A stretch of DNA of 64,000 nucleotides from Faucicola tetraodonis (lineage in GTDB: Bacteria; Pseudomonadota; Gammaproteobacteria; Pseudomonadales; Moraxellaceae), in NCBI GenBank assembly GCA_032017425.1, contig DALZPW010000007.1; one strand, written 5' to 3'. Made by a program: the position numbers and the translations under genes. This document shows positions 31,525 through 42,932 of this stretch, in pieces; within the stretch, counting starts at the first letter, position 1; every line of letters begins with the position of its first letter. The notes under the pieces were generated by a model. That model saw only the letters and a program-made list of their open reading frames with translations. It was not told where the DNA came from and did not search any database.

Positions 31525-32094
31525 ATGAAAACTTTAAATCAAACCCTTTTAGCTTTAATTGCAGGTACTGTCGTGACTGCAGGTGCAAACGCTGCTCTTT
31601 ATCAAACCAATACTGTTGGCTACACCGGTCAACCTTATGTAGGTGTCAAAGCGGGTCAATTTAATACTGATGTTGACCGTCTTGATACTGATAACCAAAC
31701 CGCTTATGGTGTGTATGCAGGTTATAATTTTACCCCTAACTTTGGTGCAGAAGTTGAATATGTAGATTCTTCAGAAGAAGATCTAAAACTTAGCGGTACA
31801 AAAGTAGGTGAAATTAGCACTAACACGGCAGGTTTATATGGTACCTATAAATATCAATTCCCAGCATCTAATGTTTATGCCAAAGGTAAATTAGGTTTTG
31901 CGCAAACCCAAGTTGATTTTGGTGATGATAAATATGATGAGTCAGGTCTTGCAGGTGGTGTCGGTTTAGGTTACAACCTTTCACCAAATGCGTCTGTAGA
32001 AGCTGAATATACGCGTCTGCCTTCAGTTGACGTAACAAATAATGTTTCAGTTGACTCAGACTTAGTCACTGTCGGTGCTCATTATAAATTCTAA
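31525..32094 (+). CDS. outer-membrane beta-barrel protein (OmpA/opacity-type barrel)
   Basis: A 189-residue precursor with a signal peptide (about residues 1-24, ending AGANA) and a mature barrel of eight amphipathic strands: GQPYVGVKAGQFNT, QTAYGVYAGYNFTPNFGAEVEY, AGLYGTYKYQF, VYAKGKLGFAQTQV, AGGVGLGYNLSPNASVEAEY and a final VTVGAHYKF ending in the aromatic residue needed for BAM recognition. There is no peptidoglycan-binding OmpA domain, so it is a barrel-only protein. The GGAG five to six bases before ATG 31525 fixes the start. Function may be adhesion or membrane stability; not determinable. Confidence 0.88.
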   Translation: MKTLNQTLLALIAGTVVTAGANAALYQTNTVGYTGQPYVGVKAGQFNTDVDRLDTDNQTAYGVYAGYNFTPNFGAEVEYVDSSEEDLKLSGTKVGEISTNTAGLYGTYKYQFPASNVYAKGKLGFAQTQVDFGDDKYDESGLAGGVGLGYNLSPNASVEAEYTRLPSVDVTNNVSVDSDLVTVGAHYKF

Positions 32095-32139
32095 TTGAAT
32101 TGCTAATTGAATTAATAGATGAATACTGGATATCAATAC

Positions 32140-32169
32140 AAAAGAGTAGCTTATGGCTGCTCTTTTTTT
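32140..32169 (+). terminator. rho-independent terminator of the barrel gene
   Basis: Stem agagtagc / gctgctct (one G-T wobble) around ttatg, followed by a run of T; 45 bp after the stop. Confidence 0.85.
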
Positions 32170-32286
32170 GGTATCTTTTTTTCTTCAAAAAACTTACTTT
32201 GGTAGTTGCTCAGTATTGTGCCATTTAGGTTTATAATAGAGTGGTTTTTATACATCTTTTTATAAATTTAAGATAAGTTGGTGAGC

Positions 32287-32751
32287 ATGAAGCAAGTACA
32301 AGTCAAGATTTTAAACCCCAAAATTGGTAATGACGATAAATTTCCCCTACCTCATCGCGCGACAGACGGCTCTGCGGGCATAGATTTGCGCGCTTGTATC
32401 GATGAGCCCATCACCATAAAAGCTGGTGAAAGCCAGTTGATTGGTACAGGACTCGCTATCTATATTCAAGACCCTGATTATGTTGGGTTTATCATGCCAC
32501 GCTCAGGGCTGGGACATAAGCATGGTATCGTCCTCGGTAATCTAACGGGTGTGATTGATGCGGATTACCAAGGCGAATTAATGGTCTCTATCTGGAACCG
32601 TAGTCAAACCGATTATGTCTTACAACCTAGCGAGAAAATGGCGCAGTACTTGGTCGTGCCGATTGCGCGTCCGACTTTTGAGATTGTAGCGGAGTTTTCT
32701 GATATCAGTGTACGCGGTGAAGGCGGCTTTGGCTCAACGGGAACCCATTGA
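32287..32751 (+). CDS. dut: deoxyuridine 5'-triphosphate nucleotidohydrolase
   Basis: dUTPase hydrolyses dUTP to dUMP, preventing uracil incorporation and feeding thymidylate synthesis. All five family motifs are seen: DGSAGIDLRA (1), PRSGLGHKHGI (2), GVIDADYQGEL (3), QPSEKMAQYLV (4) and the C-terminal GEGGFGSTG that closes over the active site (5). The length of 154 residues is typical. ATG 32287 is chosen by homology of length; TTG and GTG codons lie 6-9 bases upstream and cannot be excluded. Confidence 0.95.
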   Translation: MKQVQVKILNPKIGNDDKFPLPHRATDGSAGIDLRACIDEPITIKAGESQLIGTGLAIYIQDPDYVGFIMPRSGLGHKHGIVLGNLTGVIDADYQGELMVSIWNRSQTDYVLQPSEKMAQYLVVPIARPTFEIVAEFSDISVRGEGGFGSTGTH

Positions 32752-32863
32752 TTATTAGCATTTTTTCAGTTATTTTTAACAATTTATAACAGAGTATTTA
32801 ATTATTTTGCCAAATTTCAATGCTATGATTTTGGTAGTATAAAATCAGTTAGATGTTTTTTTT

Positions 32864-34432
32864 ATGAATACTCTGTTTATTCATCCTTTTTTTCCGCAAA
32901 AATCCCTTTTTAAAGCTTACGATATTCGTGGTGATGTCACCTTATTTACCGATGATTTTGTGTGGTCATTGGCAAGGGCGTTTGCCGAGCTCTTTGTCTA
33001 TGCTCACCAAACGACAGCAACAACGCCAACGTTAGCGGTGAACAAGCCTACGGTTGTCATCGGGTACGATGCTCGCCACCAAAGCCAAGAAATTGCCAAA
33101 TGTATCGCCTATGCTTGCCAGCAAGCCGGTCTAGTGGTGCAGTGGTTGGGACTGACAACCACACCGATGATGGCATTTATGGCACAGCAATTTTCCGGTA
33201 ATGGGCTGATGGTCACCGCCAGTCATTCGCAAAAGCATATCAATGGCATTAAATGGCTCATCAATCATGAGTCGCCGAGCGGTGATGATGTGCAGCAGCT
33301 TTATGAGGCTTTAATTGGCTACAAAGCCATGGTACCTGATGACAGGCTTATTGATGCCATCAGGCAAACTACTTATACAACGCCCAAGGATTTTTTTGCA
33401 ACTTATATCCAGGCTATCGAGCAGGCTTTTACTCACATCAATCAAGCTAAACTCACTCAAACTACCTATTTTCATGCACCTCAGCAAATTGTCATCGACT
33501 GTATGCATGGTGCGACCAGTGACTTTGCCCAAACTTTATTTAGCCAGCTTGGCTATCGTTGCATCATGCTAAACGCCTCCCCCGATGGCAATTTTCCCCA
33601 AGGCAACCCAGACCCAACGCAATCCAATCGCTTGACGCAGTTAGCTCAAACAGTCAAAGCTACAGGCTCAGATATCGGCTTGGCGTTTGATGGTGATGGC
33701 GATCGGGTGATGGTAATTGATGCACAGGGTCAGATGATTAGCCCTGACAATTTGCTTTATCTACTCTCTCGCATTGCCATTGAAGAACTGCCCAGTACGC
33801 ATACATCAACTGCTAAAAAAGTCATTTTTGATGTCAAATGCTCGCATCATGTGCCCAATCTCATCGCTTCGCATGGCGCTGCCCCGATGATGACCAAAAC
33901 TGGCAGTAGCTTGATGCGAAAGTCGCTACAAAACAAATCAGACAACGCGATTTTTGCAGGTGAATTATCAGGGCATTTTATTTTTAACGATGGCTATTTT
34001 GTGCTACATGACGACGCCATGTATGCGGCTGCCCGCTTACTCAATTGGCTGAGCCATCAGCCTATCAGCCTTAACGATATCCTAGCGAGTTTGCCCATTT
34101 GTATTAGTACGGCAGATATGTACTTACCTATCGCCGATAACCATTATGGTCAAACCGTGATTGCTCGTATCACGGCACTGGGGAAAAAGCCGTTTAAACG
34201 GTTAAAATCCTCATTTGCGGTCAAAAATGTCAATACGATTGATGGGTTGCGCTTGGATTTTGCGGAGGGATTTGGTATTTTACGCAAGTCAAATACGGGC
34301 AGTTTTTTGACCGTGCGTTTTTCTGCCAATGACGTTGCTGAGCTGCGGCATATTCAATCTATTTTTGTTGACTTATGCCGTACGATTGATGACAACCTTG
34401 CCGAACAAGTCGCACAAATTCAGCCTGTATAA
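32864..34432 (+). CDS. phosphomannomutase/phosphoglucomutase (AlgC-type)
   Basis: A cytoplasmic alpha-D-phosphohexomutase that interconverts hexose 1- and 6-phosphates for nucleotide-sugar and LPS synthesis. Domains in order: KAYDIRG at the N-terminus, the phosphoserine loop VTASHSQKHINGIKW (catalytic Ser in TASHS), the metal loop AFDGDGDRVMVID, the sugar loop FAGELSGHFIF and the phosphate loop RKSNTGSFLTVRF. The active loop has Ser-Gln where the family usually has Asn-Pro. At 522 residues it is longer than AlgC (about 463) through insertions around residues 45-60 and 145-200. It precedes argB, as algC precedes argB in Pseudomonas. Confidence 0.9.
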   Translation: MNTLFIHPFFPQKSLFKAYDIRGDVTLFTDDFVWSLARAFAELFVYAHQTTATTPTLAVNKPTVVIGYDARHQSQEIAKCIAYACQQAGLVVQWLGLTTTPMMAFMAQQFSGNGLMVTASHSQKHINGIKWLINHESPSGDDVQQLYEALIGYKAMVPDDRLIDAIRQTTYTTPKDFFATYIQAIEQAFTHINQAKLTQTTYFHAPQQIVIDCMHGATSDFAQTLFSQLGYRCIMLNASPDGNFPQGNPDPTQSNRLTQLAQTVKATGSDIGLAFDGDGDRVMVIDAQGQMISPDNLLYLLSRIAIEELPSTHTSTAKKVIFDVKCSHHVPNLIASHGAAPMMTKTGSSLMRKSLQNKSDNAIFAGELSGHFIFNDGYFVLHDDAMYAAARLLNWLSHQPISLNDILASLPICISTADMYLPIADNHYGQTVIARITALGKKPFKRLKSSFAVKNVNTIDGLRLDFAEGFGILRKSNTGSFLTVRFSANDVAELRHIQSIFVDLCRTIDDNLAEQVAQIQPV

Positions 34433-34484
34433 ACACCGCTTGTAAAATCGCATTTTAAAAAACGTCTCTAGCAAAATTATATAA

Positions 34485-35390
<906 letters not shown>

Positions 35391-35664
35391 AGTAGCTTTT
35401 GCGTCACTTATGTTTCTGAGTGGTTTTTGGGTTGCTTTTGGGTTAATAAGCCGCTGATTCACGCGGTTTTTTTTCGCTGATGATATGGGTCAAATATAGG
35501 ATATATTTTAGTATTACAACACAAATGTAATTGGTATTTTTTCTAATTTTGACTATCATGACTATTTTATTTTGCAAATTTATATAATGTTGCAAGCGGC
35601 TGTAGCAGATAATAGCAATTATTTGGAATTCATATTCACGTACCACTTACCAAGGACTATTGGG

Positions 35665-36171
35665 ATGTCACAAAAATACTTTATGGCTTATTGTAGTGAG
35701 ATAACGCTGACTGCGGCGTTGAATCAACATACGTTTACCCAAATTCTGAACCAATGTATTAAAAATAATGCCAGCTCTGGTATCACTGGTTTTTTGCTGT
35801 ACGATGCCGGTAAGTTTTTTCAGTATTATGAAGGCGATGAGTTAGCGTGTGCAAACTTACTTCATGCTTTAAAACAAGATGATCGCCACACCCATATCAA
35901 ACTCATTGGTCAAGGCTATATTTCAAACGCCGTATTTAACAACTGGTTTATGGGCTGTTTTGATTTATCCAAGCATTCCTATCTCTTTAAACACCATGCT
36001 TTTATAGAATCATTTGATGTCTATAGTTGGGGAATGCAAGAAGTCGTTAAGCTGATTGATATCATGTCAGAGCAAAGAATCACTTACATCACGCCGCAAA
36101 AACCTATCAAATCACTGTTTAGTAAACGCTTTATGCGTATTCGAAATTTCACCCTGCCGTTTCAAGGTTAG
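35665..36171 (+). CDS. BLUF-domain blue-light photoreceptor, short form
   Basis: A flavin-binding blue-light sensor of 168 residues. Compared with AppA-type BLUF domains all key positions are kept: Tyr9 (MAYCS), Asn35 (NNASSGITGFLLY), Gln53 (FFQYYEG), and Trp94 with Met96 (NNWFMG). After the domain (about residues 3-100) comes a helical C-terminal part with a basic tail, but no output domain such as EAL or cyclase, as in Acinetobacter BlsA, which acts by binding regulators. AAGGA lies 8 nt before ATG 35665; the longer frame upstream is not supported. It stands alone, before rnpB. Confidence 0.88.
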   Translation: MSQKYFMAYCSEITLTAALNQHTFTQILNQCIKNNASSGITGFLLYDAGKFFQYYEGDELACANLLHALKQDDRHTHIKLIGQGYISNAVFNNWFMGCFDLSKHSYLFKHHAFIESFDVYSWGMQEVVKLIDIMSEQRITYITPQKPIKSLFSKRFMRIRNFTLPFQG

Positions 36172-36230
36172 TGGCTAATTTCAAATCTACTAAATCGGAA
36201 AGTTAAAACGATATTATTGCCACGCGTAAA

Positions 36231-36259
36231 AATAAAAAACCTATTGATAACAATAGGTT
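36231..36259 (-). terminator. rho-independent terminator of rnpB
   Basis: Perfect 9-bp stem aacctattg (36238-36246) and caataggtt (36251-36259), loop ataa, with a T run on the minus strand. Confidence 0.9.
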
Positions 36260-36271
36260 GATTAAAATAAG

Positions 36272-36624
36272 CATGGCAAACCGATAAGCCGGGTTCTGTC
36301 TAGGACGAACATTCATCTAGGCGTATCGTTACCAATACGCTCAAGCAACCTACCCGTGTCCAACGCGGGCAACGCCATACGGACACCTATTTGGTCTTGC
36401 TACGAGTGGAGTTTACCTTGCCATGAACTGTTACCAGTCATGCGGTGGGCTCTTACCCCACCCTTTCACCCTTACCTTATTGCTAAGGCGGTCTACTCTC
36501 TGCTGCACTTGTCGTAGGCTTACGCCCCCCAGCCGTTAGCTGGCACTCTGCCCTGTGTAGCCCGGACTTTCCTCCCCTTACCCACTGTAAACAGGGGCAA
36601 GCAGCGTTCGTCTGGTCTGCCAAG
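36272..36624 (-). ncRNA. rnpB: RNase P RNA (M1 RNA, class A)
   Basis: This is the catalytic RNA of RNase P, which trims tRNA 5' ends. On the minus strand the conserved CR-I segment GGAGGAAAGTCCGGGCT, the GTAAGGGTGAAAGGG-type core, and the 3' conserved ACAGAACCCGGCTTATCGG are present in order over about 350 nt. The ends are set by pairing of tggcagacc (36622-36614) with the 3' side complement of 36274-36282 (helix P1, one wobble). The exact termini may differ by a few bases. Confidence 0.95.
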
Positions 36625-36651
36625 GCAAGCATTATAGCAGGCTTTATCTAT

Positions 36652-37071
36652 TTAGTCACGGTCAGCAGGCAACGCATACGTACCGACTGCATGCGCCACA
36701 GGTCTGTCATCACCTTCTGAATAAATCAATACATCGCCTACCGCAAGCGTGCGCCCGACTTTGATAAGCTGGCATTTGGCGATAAGGTTGGCTTGTGCAG
36801 AGGGTTTTCGCAGAAAAGACACATTAAGATTGGTAGTCACTGCCAATGGTACGATACCGATTTCGCCCAAAATAGCCACATATAGCGCAACATCAGCCAC
36901 TTTCATCATCACAGGCCCTGATACCGTACCACCCGGTCGTAATTCATCGTCACCAATAAGATGTGACACAATTGCTTGCCCGTTACCCACCGATTCGATG
37001 TGGCAGTTGGCTTGGGGGAAAGATTGCTTCAGAAAAGCACTCAGTTCTGCTTTATTGGCGGGCATAGACAT
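36652..37071 (-). CDS. PaaI family thioesterase
   Basis: A 139-residue hotdog-fold protein, probably an acyl-CoA thioesterase acting in the cytosol. Core segments are RPGGTVSGPVMMKVADVALY (active-site helix), TNLNVSFLRKPSAQANLIA and a final strand region VAHAVGTYALP. Length is the usual size for single hotdog thioesterases. It starts about 60 bp from the downstream end of the ferredoxin gene, same strand, so the two may be cotranscribed. Substrate unknown. Confidence 0.85.
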   Translation of the reverse strand: MSMPANKAELSAFLKQSFPQANCHIESVGNGQAIVSHLIGDDELRPGGTVSGPVMMKVADVALYVAILGEIGIVPLAVTTNLNVSFLRKPSAQANLIAKCQLIKVGRTLAVGDVLIYSEGDDRPVAHAVGTYALPADRD

Positions 37072-37131
37072 TCCTTATCTATAATAGCTTTGTTAAAATT
37101 CGACGTTGTTAAAAATAGCGGTTATGAAAAT

Positions 37132-37431
<300 letters not shown>

Positions 37432-37441
37432 TTACCACGAC

Positions 37442-38386
<945 letters not shown>

Positions 38387-38857
38387 ATGACTAAAAAACC
38401 AAAAATGCCTAGCCTGATTGCTAGCAACAAAAAAGCGCGTCACGAGTATTTTATTGAAGAAAGCTTTGAAGCGGGGCTTGAGCTGCTCGGCTGGGAAGTC
38501 AAATCCATCCGTGCGGGTAAAATGCGTATCACCGAAAGCTATGTGATTTTTAGAGATGGTGAAGCCTTTTTGTTTGGCGCGCACATTCAGCCGCTGCTAT
38601 CGGCATCGACTCACATTGTCGCTGACCCCCTTCGCACCCGTAAGCTACTGCTGCACCGCCGCGAGATTGATAAGCTCTTTGGCATGGTCAACCAAAAAGG
38701 TCATACCTGTGTGGCGCTTAAAGTGTACTGGAGTCATGGCCGCGTCAAATGCGAAATTGCCCTTGCTAAGGGTAAAAAACTACACGATAAACGCGCCACC
38801 TTAAAAGAGCGTGATTATCAACGCGAAAAACAACGCGGACTGAAAAATCTTGTATGA
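38387..38857 (+). CDS. smpB: SsrA-binding protein SmpB
   Basis: SmpB binds tmRNA and delivers it to stalled ribosomes for trans-translation. Family segments [46 protein letters not shown] and the C-terminal basic tail ending [13 protein letters not shown] are visible. The length of 156 is usual and AAGGAAA precedes the ATG. It overlaps the next gene by 4 bp. The tmRNA gene itself is not in the window. Confidence 0.97.
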   Translation: MTKKPKMPSLIASNKKARHEYFIEESFEAGLELLGWEVKSIRAGKMRITESYVIFRDGEAFLFGAHIQPLLSASTHIVADPLRTRKLLLHRREIDKLFGMVNQKGHTCVALKVYWSHGRVKCEIALAKGKKLHDKRATLKERDYQREKQRGLKNLV

Positions 38858-39645
38858 CGAACCAAGACCGCAATTTTGATGACATCAGCGCGCATTTTGA
38901 GAAAAAAATATACGGCGGCTTAAAAGGTGAAATTCGCCTTGCCGTGCTGCGCCATGATATCTTTGGCTGGGTAAAGTCATGGCAACAGACACAAACCCGA
39001 CCGCTTCGCGTATTGGATGTTGGTGCAGGCTTGGCGCAAATCAGTATCGAACTTGCCAAAGACGGGCATGACGTCACCATCAATGACATCTCTGCCAATA
39101 TGCTTGAGATTGCCAAACAAAACGCAGGCGAGGCGGCACAAAATATCACCTGGCATACCTGCCCTTATCAGCAATTGGATGATAAATTAACCGGCAAATA
39201 TGATTTAATCCTGTGTCATGCGGTGCTTGAGTGGTTGGCTGAGCCAAAACTGATTATGGATTTTTTTGATCGGTGGCTTGTCGATGATGGCGCTGAAAAA
39301 GGGGTGCTATCGCTGTGTTTTTATAACCCTGCCAGCTTTGTGTACCGTAACTTGGTGATGGGCAATTTTAATCTACTAAATAACAAAGATTTTAAAGCCG
39401 ATAATGGCAGTTTGACGCCCAATCACCCGGTGGCAAAAGATGAGGTGATTGCTTGGATTGGTGACCATCATTACCAAATCTTGCATACGTCAGGGTTACG
39501 GGTGTTTCATGATTATTCACCGCTCAAGCGTGGTGGACATACCAATCCACAAGCGGTAATTGATATGGAAGTCGCCTATAGCGGACAAGACCCTTATAAA
39601 TGGCTAGGGCGTTATTTGCATTTTTTGGTGAGCAAAGCTAATTAG
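38854..39645 (+). CDS. cmoM: tRNA 5-carboxymethoxyuridine methyltransferase (CmoM/SmtA type)
   Basis: CmoM methylates cmo5U at wobble position 34 of some tRNAs to the methyl ester. The N-terminal [20 protein letters not shown] corresponds closely to E. coli CmoM, followed by the SAM motif [28 protein letters not shown] (motif IV region), and VRVFHDY plus [12 protein letters not shown] near the C-terminus. The start overlaps smpB (ATGA), so the two are cotranscribed. Its last 4 bp overlap the convergent gene's end. Confidence 0.9.
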   Translation: MTNQDRNFDDISAHFEKKIYGGLKGEIRLAVLRHDIFGWVKSWQQTQTRPLRVLDVGAGLAQISIELAKDGHDVTINDISANMLEIAKQNAGEAAQNITWHTCPYQQLDDKLTGKYDLILCHAVLEWLAEPKLIMDFFDRWLVDDGAEKGVLSLCFYNPASFVYRNLVMGNFNLLNNKDFKADNGSLTPNHPVAKDEVIAWIGDHHYQILHTSGLRVFHDYSPLKRGGHTNPQAVIDMEVAYSGQDPYKWLGRYLHFLVSKAN

Positions 39646-40799
39646 TAATAACCCGCTTGCTGCATTGAATCGACTGCCAGCGCTTGTCTTTCGCCATAAA
39701 ACCTCACAGGTATCGGGCTGACTTCAATATCCCCCCAAGATTTGAGTAATACCGAGGCTTCGGCATTGGGGTCAATCGGAAAGGTGTTACTTAAACTGGC
39801 ATACAGCGATTGCTGATCTTTGGCAGCCAGCCATTCAATCAGCCCTAAAGCTAGCTCGGTATGCTTGGCAGCATGCGCAATGGCAACCCCTGTGATGTTG
39901 GTACTGACGCCGCCGTAGCCCTTATTGATCCATTTGATTTTAATCGGGGTATCGGGATGCGCTTGCAGATAGCGTCCGTAGTGGTTGCTGTTGACCAGAC
40001 CGATTTGGCATTTACCGCTTTCTATGGCCTTTAGCACTTCACTGTCATCCAGCAGCACAGGGACACTTAGATTGGCAAGCCAACCTTGCATCACTTCTTG
40101 GGTGCGTTTATCGCCTAGATTATTGATGAGATTGACCACCAGTGACTGATTAGGGATATATTTGCCTTGGCTTAGGCACAGTTTTTGTGACCATTTTAGT
40201 TTAGACAAGTCGGCATAGCTTGAGATATCATTGGTATGGAGTACACGACTATCATACACTGCGGTACGCGCGTAGCTAGATAACGCAATCCAATTGCCAT
40301 CAGGATCACGGTAACGCTCTGGGACATGCGCCACTGCTTTTTCGGCATTAAAGGGTTGTAACAACCCTTCTTCGACTGCGGTACTAAAAACACCCGCATC
40401 TTCAGTCAAAATCACATCCGCAGGGCTATTGGCACCCTCTGCTTTTAACCGTGCCAAAATTGACATTGGTTCATCTTGCACGATATGAATCGGCACATTG
40501 ATTTGCCTAGCATAGCTAGTTAATAACGGCTCAAGCGCCGCTTTGTCAATGGAGGTGTAAATCGTGAGTTGATTGGGCACTGCTGCAGTGGTACTCGCAA
40601 TACTTGCATTTGGCGTCGCACTGGTATTACTAGCATTATTGCCATTAGTGGTCGAAGCCGATTGTGACGTTGTGGATGGCGGCGCCGATGACGGGCTACA
40701 GGCACTTAACGCACCCGATATACTCACCAAGGCAATTAACAAAGCGCTGATGGCTGATGATTGCGCATTGACATTGGTACGCACCTTATGACCCATCAT
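39642..40799 (-). CDS. orphan FbpA/FutA-like substrate-binding lipoprotein
   Basis: An extracytoplasmic binding protein of the ferric-iron ABC family, 385 residues from the ATG at 40799. A hydrophobic signal ends in lipobox LSAC, followed by a Ser/Thr/Asn-rich linker of about 40 residues and the binding domain (LTIYTSIDKAALEPLLTSY, LKAEGANSPADVILTEDAG). The segment that in FbpA has the iron-binding Tyr pair reads VNSNHYGRYL, so the pair is changed. No permease or ATPase gene is adjacent; a second family member with its transporter lies at 59.5-63.4 kb. The start is uncertain among several nearby ATG/TTG codons. Confidence 0.82.
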   Translation of the reverse strand: MMGHKVRTNVNAQSSAISALLIALVSISGALSACSPSSAPPSTTSQSASTTNGNNASNTSATPNASIASTTAAVPNQLTIYTSIDKAALEPLLTSYARQINVPIHIVQDEPMSILARLKAEGANSPADVILTEDAGVFSTAVEEGLLQPFNAEKAVAHVPERYRDPDGNWIALSSYARTAVYDSRVLHTNDISSYADLSKLKWSQKLCLSQGKYIPNQSLVVNLINNLGDKRTQEVMQGWLANLSVPVLLDDSEVLKAIESGKCQIGLVNSNHYGRYLQAHPDTPIKIKWINKGYGGVSTNITGVAIAHAAKHTELALGLIEWLAAKDQQSLYASLSNTFPIDPNAEASVLLKSWGDIEVSPIPVRFYGERQALAVDSMQQAGYY

Positions 40800-40996
40800 A
40801 CAATCCATCACATCACTTGCTTTCAACACAGCTTAACCTTCTTCAACAGCTTTGCCTGACCATCGCTCAATGGATGATGGCTAAATACATCATCGCTCAA
40901 TAGAGCGCCTAAAAAACTTTGGATGATTATAGCATTTTGCCCCAAGATAATTCTTAAAAAAACTTTGAATTGACGGGTTTTTAACCCTAGTTTGTC

Positions 40997-41677
40997 TCAA
41001 CAATTTTTTGTATGCAAAAAATGCCCTTGTTGCAAAAAGTGATGGATTTGCATCGCTACTTCATCATTTATCAGTAATCCCGTATGAGACGCATTGACGG
41101 TGATATGGTCTTTGGCAGCAGCAAGCTGGGTTTCATGCACAAATACCGTGCCGTCATTGGGCTGCAGATGCGGCTCAAGCTTGGTAAGCTCACGGTTACG
41201 GGGTAATACCACTTTGCCAAGCCCCACCGAACGAACCCCCGCAATACTACCTAGCTGTACTTCATCGTTGAGTGCAGGCGCATTGCCATCAAGCCCCTGC
41301 AGATACGAGCGACCGACGAATTTTGGCAGGATTTTGACGATGTTATTGGCACTGATGCTGCCATTATGCGGCGTCCCAAGTGTCACACAGCGAGTAATCT
41401 GCCACTGTGGATAGCGCTGCAAAAAGTCTCGAATGACCAACCCACCCAGACTATGACCGACCAAATAAATAGGCACACCCGCTTTTTCATGTTTGGTCAG
41501 CCAGCGGTGCAAACGGCGGCTATGGTTGGCAAGATTATGCGCGACGCTAAAATACCCAAACCTATGACACTCGTAGCCGAGTTTGGTGAGTTTTTTGGCA
41601 AGCGGTCGCATCGCCCAGGCATGCATGTGTAAACCATGAATGAGGATGACAAGCGGTTTGGGTTGGCGTTTTATCAT
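40997..41677 (-). CDS. lipase-like alpha/beta hydrolase
   Basis: A 226-residue cytoplasmic or loosely associated hydrolase of the PGAP1/triacylglycerol-lipase-like group. It shows the oxyanion motif LVILIHGLHMHAWAMRPL, the nucleophile elbow LVGHSLGGLVIRDFL, TLGTPHNGS after it, an acidic residue in PNDGTVFVHET and the catalytic His in NASHTGLLI. No signal peptide is present. Similar small proteins are widespread in proteobacteria without known substrate. Confidence 0.82.
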   Translation of the reverse strand: MIKRQPKPLVILIHGLHMHAWAMRPLAKKLTKLGYECHRFGYFSVAHNLANHSRRLHRWLTKHEKAGVPIYLVGHSLGGLVIRDFLQRYPQWQITRCVTLGTPHNGSISANNIVKILPKFVGRSYLQGLDGNAPALNDEVQLGSIAGVRSVGLGKVVLPRNRELTKLEPHLQPNDGTVFVHETQLAAAKDHITVNASHTGLLINDEVAMQIHHFLQQGHFLHTKNC

Positions 41678-41909
41678 AAAGCCTTTTGTATCTATAATTT
41701 TTATCTATGATGCTAAAAATTTGGCGAAAATACCTCTCGCTTAGCTTATCATTTTCTGGATTACCCCGACGGATTTGCAAAACATTGTTACCATTTCACA
41801 CTATAATTGCGATTTGTGAATTGATGATAATGATTTTATACAGGCTTTTTTCTTTTGAAATTTTGGCTTAAATTGGCTTACACTTAAATTGGTTTACATA
41901 AGGCGCGCT

Positions 41910-42782
41910 ATGGCATTTGAATCCCCAATCCAACAAGCTTTACAACACTACCCTATCACGTTGGCGTTGGTGGTAATTTGTGTTGGAGTGTTTGCCTTAC
42001 AGCTATTGTTTGGCGTCAATCCGACCAACCCCACTAACCAATCGTTGATTGCTTGGGGTGCCAATTTTTTACCCTTTTCACTGGGTGAAGCGCCGTGGCG
42101 ATTGGTGACCAGCCTGTTTTTGCATATTGGTTTTATGCATTTGCTGTTTAATATGTTTGCTTTATATTATTTTGGACAAGTGGCTGAGCGGATGTTTGGC
42201 GCTGTCAATTTTTTAGCGTTATTTTTGTTATCAGGGGTTGGCGGCAATTTGCTCAATAACTTTTTGGGCTTGCATAGCGTGATGGCAGGTGAGCCGCCGA
42301 TTATTAGTGCCGGTGCGTCAGGTGGTATCATGGGTATTGGGATGGCGCTATTGGTGACAGCGCTAACCAAAACATCATTCAATAATTTTGCGTTAAATTT
42401 TCGCTCGTTACTGATAGTCATGGCGATTAATTTAGGCTATGGTTTTTTGGTGGGCGGTATCGATAATGCCAGTCATGTGGGCGGTGCAATGATAGGTGGC
42501 TTGCTGGGTATGGTGTATGTCATGCAGTATCGCGTTATCCGCCAGCAGCAGCTATTCGCCCATAAAGCTAGTAGCACACCTTGGCCACCCAATCATCTTG
42601 GCGATGGACCAATCTCTGGCAGCACTGCCCCATTCATCCCGCCTTCTTTAGTGGTGTTAAAGGGTAAAATCATCACCGCAAGCTATGTAGTGTTGATAGC
42701 GGGATTTATGGCGATGTATGGCTGGCTACATACCAGTTTTATGCAATTACTCAATCATGCATTGCCAAGTATTATCCACTAA
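41910..42782 (+). CDS. rhomboid family intramembrane serine protease
   Basis: A membrane protease with six core helices. The catalytic Ser137 is in SAGASGGIMGIG and the catalytic His189 in NASHVGGAMIGG; the L1/helix 2 signature FLHIGFMHLLFNMFALYYFG is also typical. A seventh hydrophobic segment near residue 260 follows a Pro-rich linker (PPNHLGDGPISGSTAPFIPP region). ATG 41910 has AGG six bases upstream, favouring it over the TTG seven codons earlier. Substrates are unknown. Confidence 0.92.
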   Translation: MAFESPIQQALQHYPITLALVVICVGVFALQLLFGVNPTNPTNQSLIAWGANFLPFSLGEAPWRLVTSLFLHIGFMHLLFNMFALYYFGQVAERMFGAVNFLALFLLSGVGGNLLNNFLGLHSVMAGEPPIISAGASGGIMGIGMALLVTALTKTSFNNFALNFRSLLIVMAINLGYGFLVGGIDNASHVGGAMIGGLLGMVYVMQYRVIRQQQLFAHKASSTPWPPNHLGDGPISGSTAPFIPPSLVVLKGKIITASYVVLIAGFMAMYGWLHTSFMQLLNHALPSIIH

Positions 42783-42888
42783 CTGTTAATAATTTTTTAA
42801 CGGGATAAAAATTTTAGGGGTTAATCTTGTAAAACGGTTATTCCTGCGCCCTTTTGCCAATCTTGTTTGCCAATCTAGCAAGTGACAA

Positions 42889-42897
42889 TGCTATAAT
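42889..42897 (+). promoter_or_regulatory. extended -10 promoter of the fumarase gene
   Basis: TG-c-TATAAT (42889-42897), an extended -10 element with a perfect hexamer, 35 bp before the fumarase ATG. A TTGCCA at 42867-42872 may act as -35, with a long 19-bp spacer. Confidence 0.6.
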
Positions 42898-42932
42898 AGC
42901 GCCACTATTTAGCCAGTGAAAAGGACTAGCCA

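Noticed and set aside
35443..35646. 67-codon minus-strand frame between argB and the BLUF gene
   Set aside because: Lys/Ile/Tyr-rich composition as expected from AT-rich non-coding DNA; no binding site or homology.
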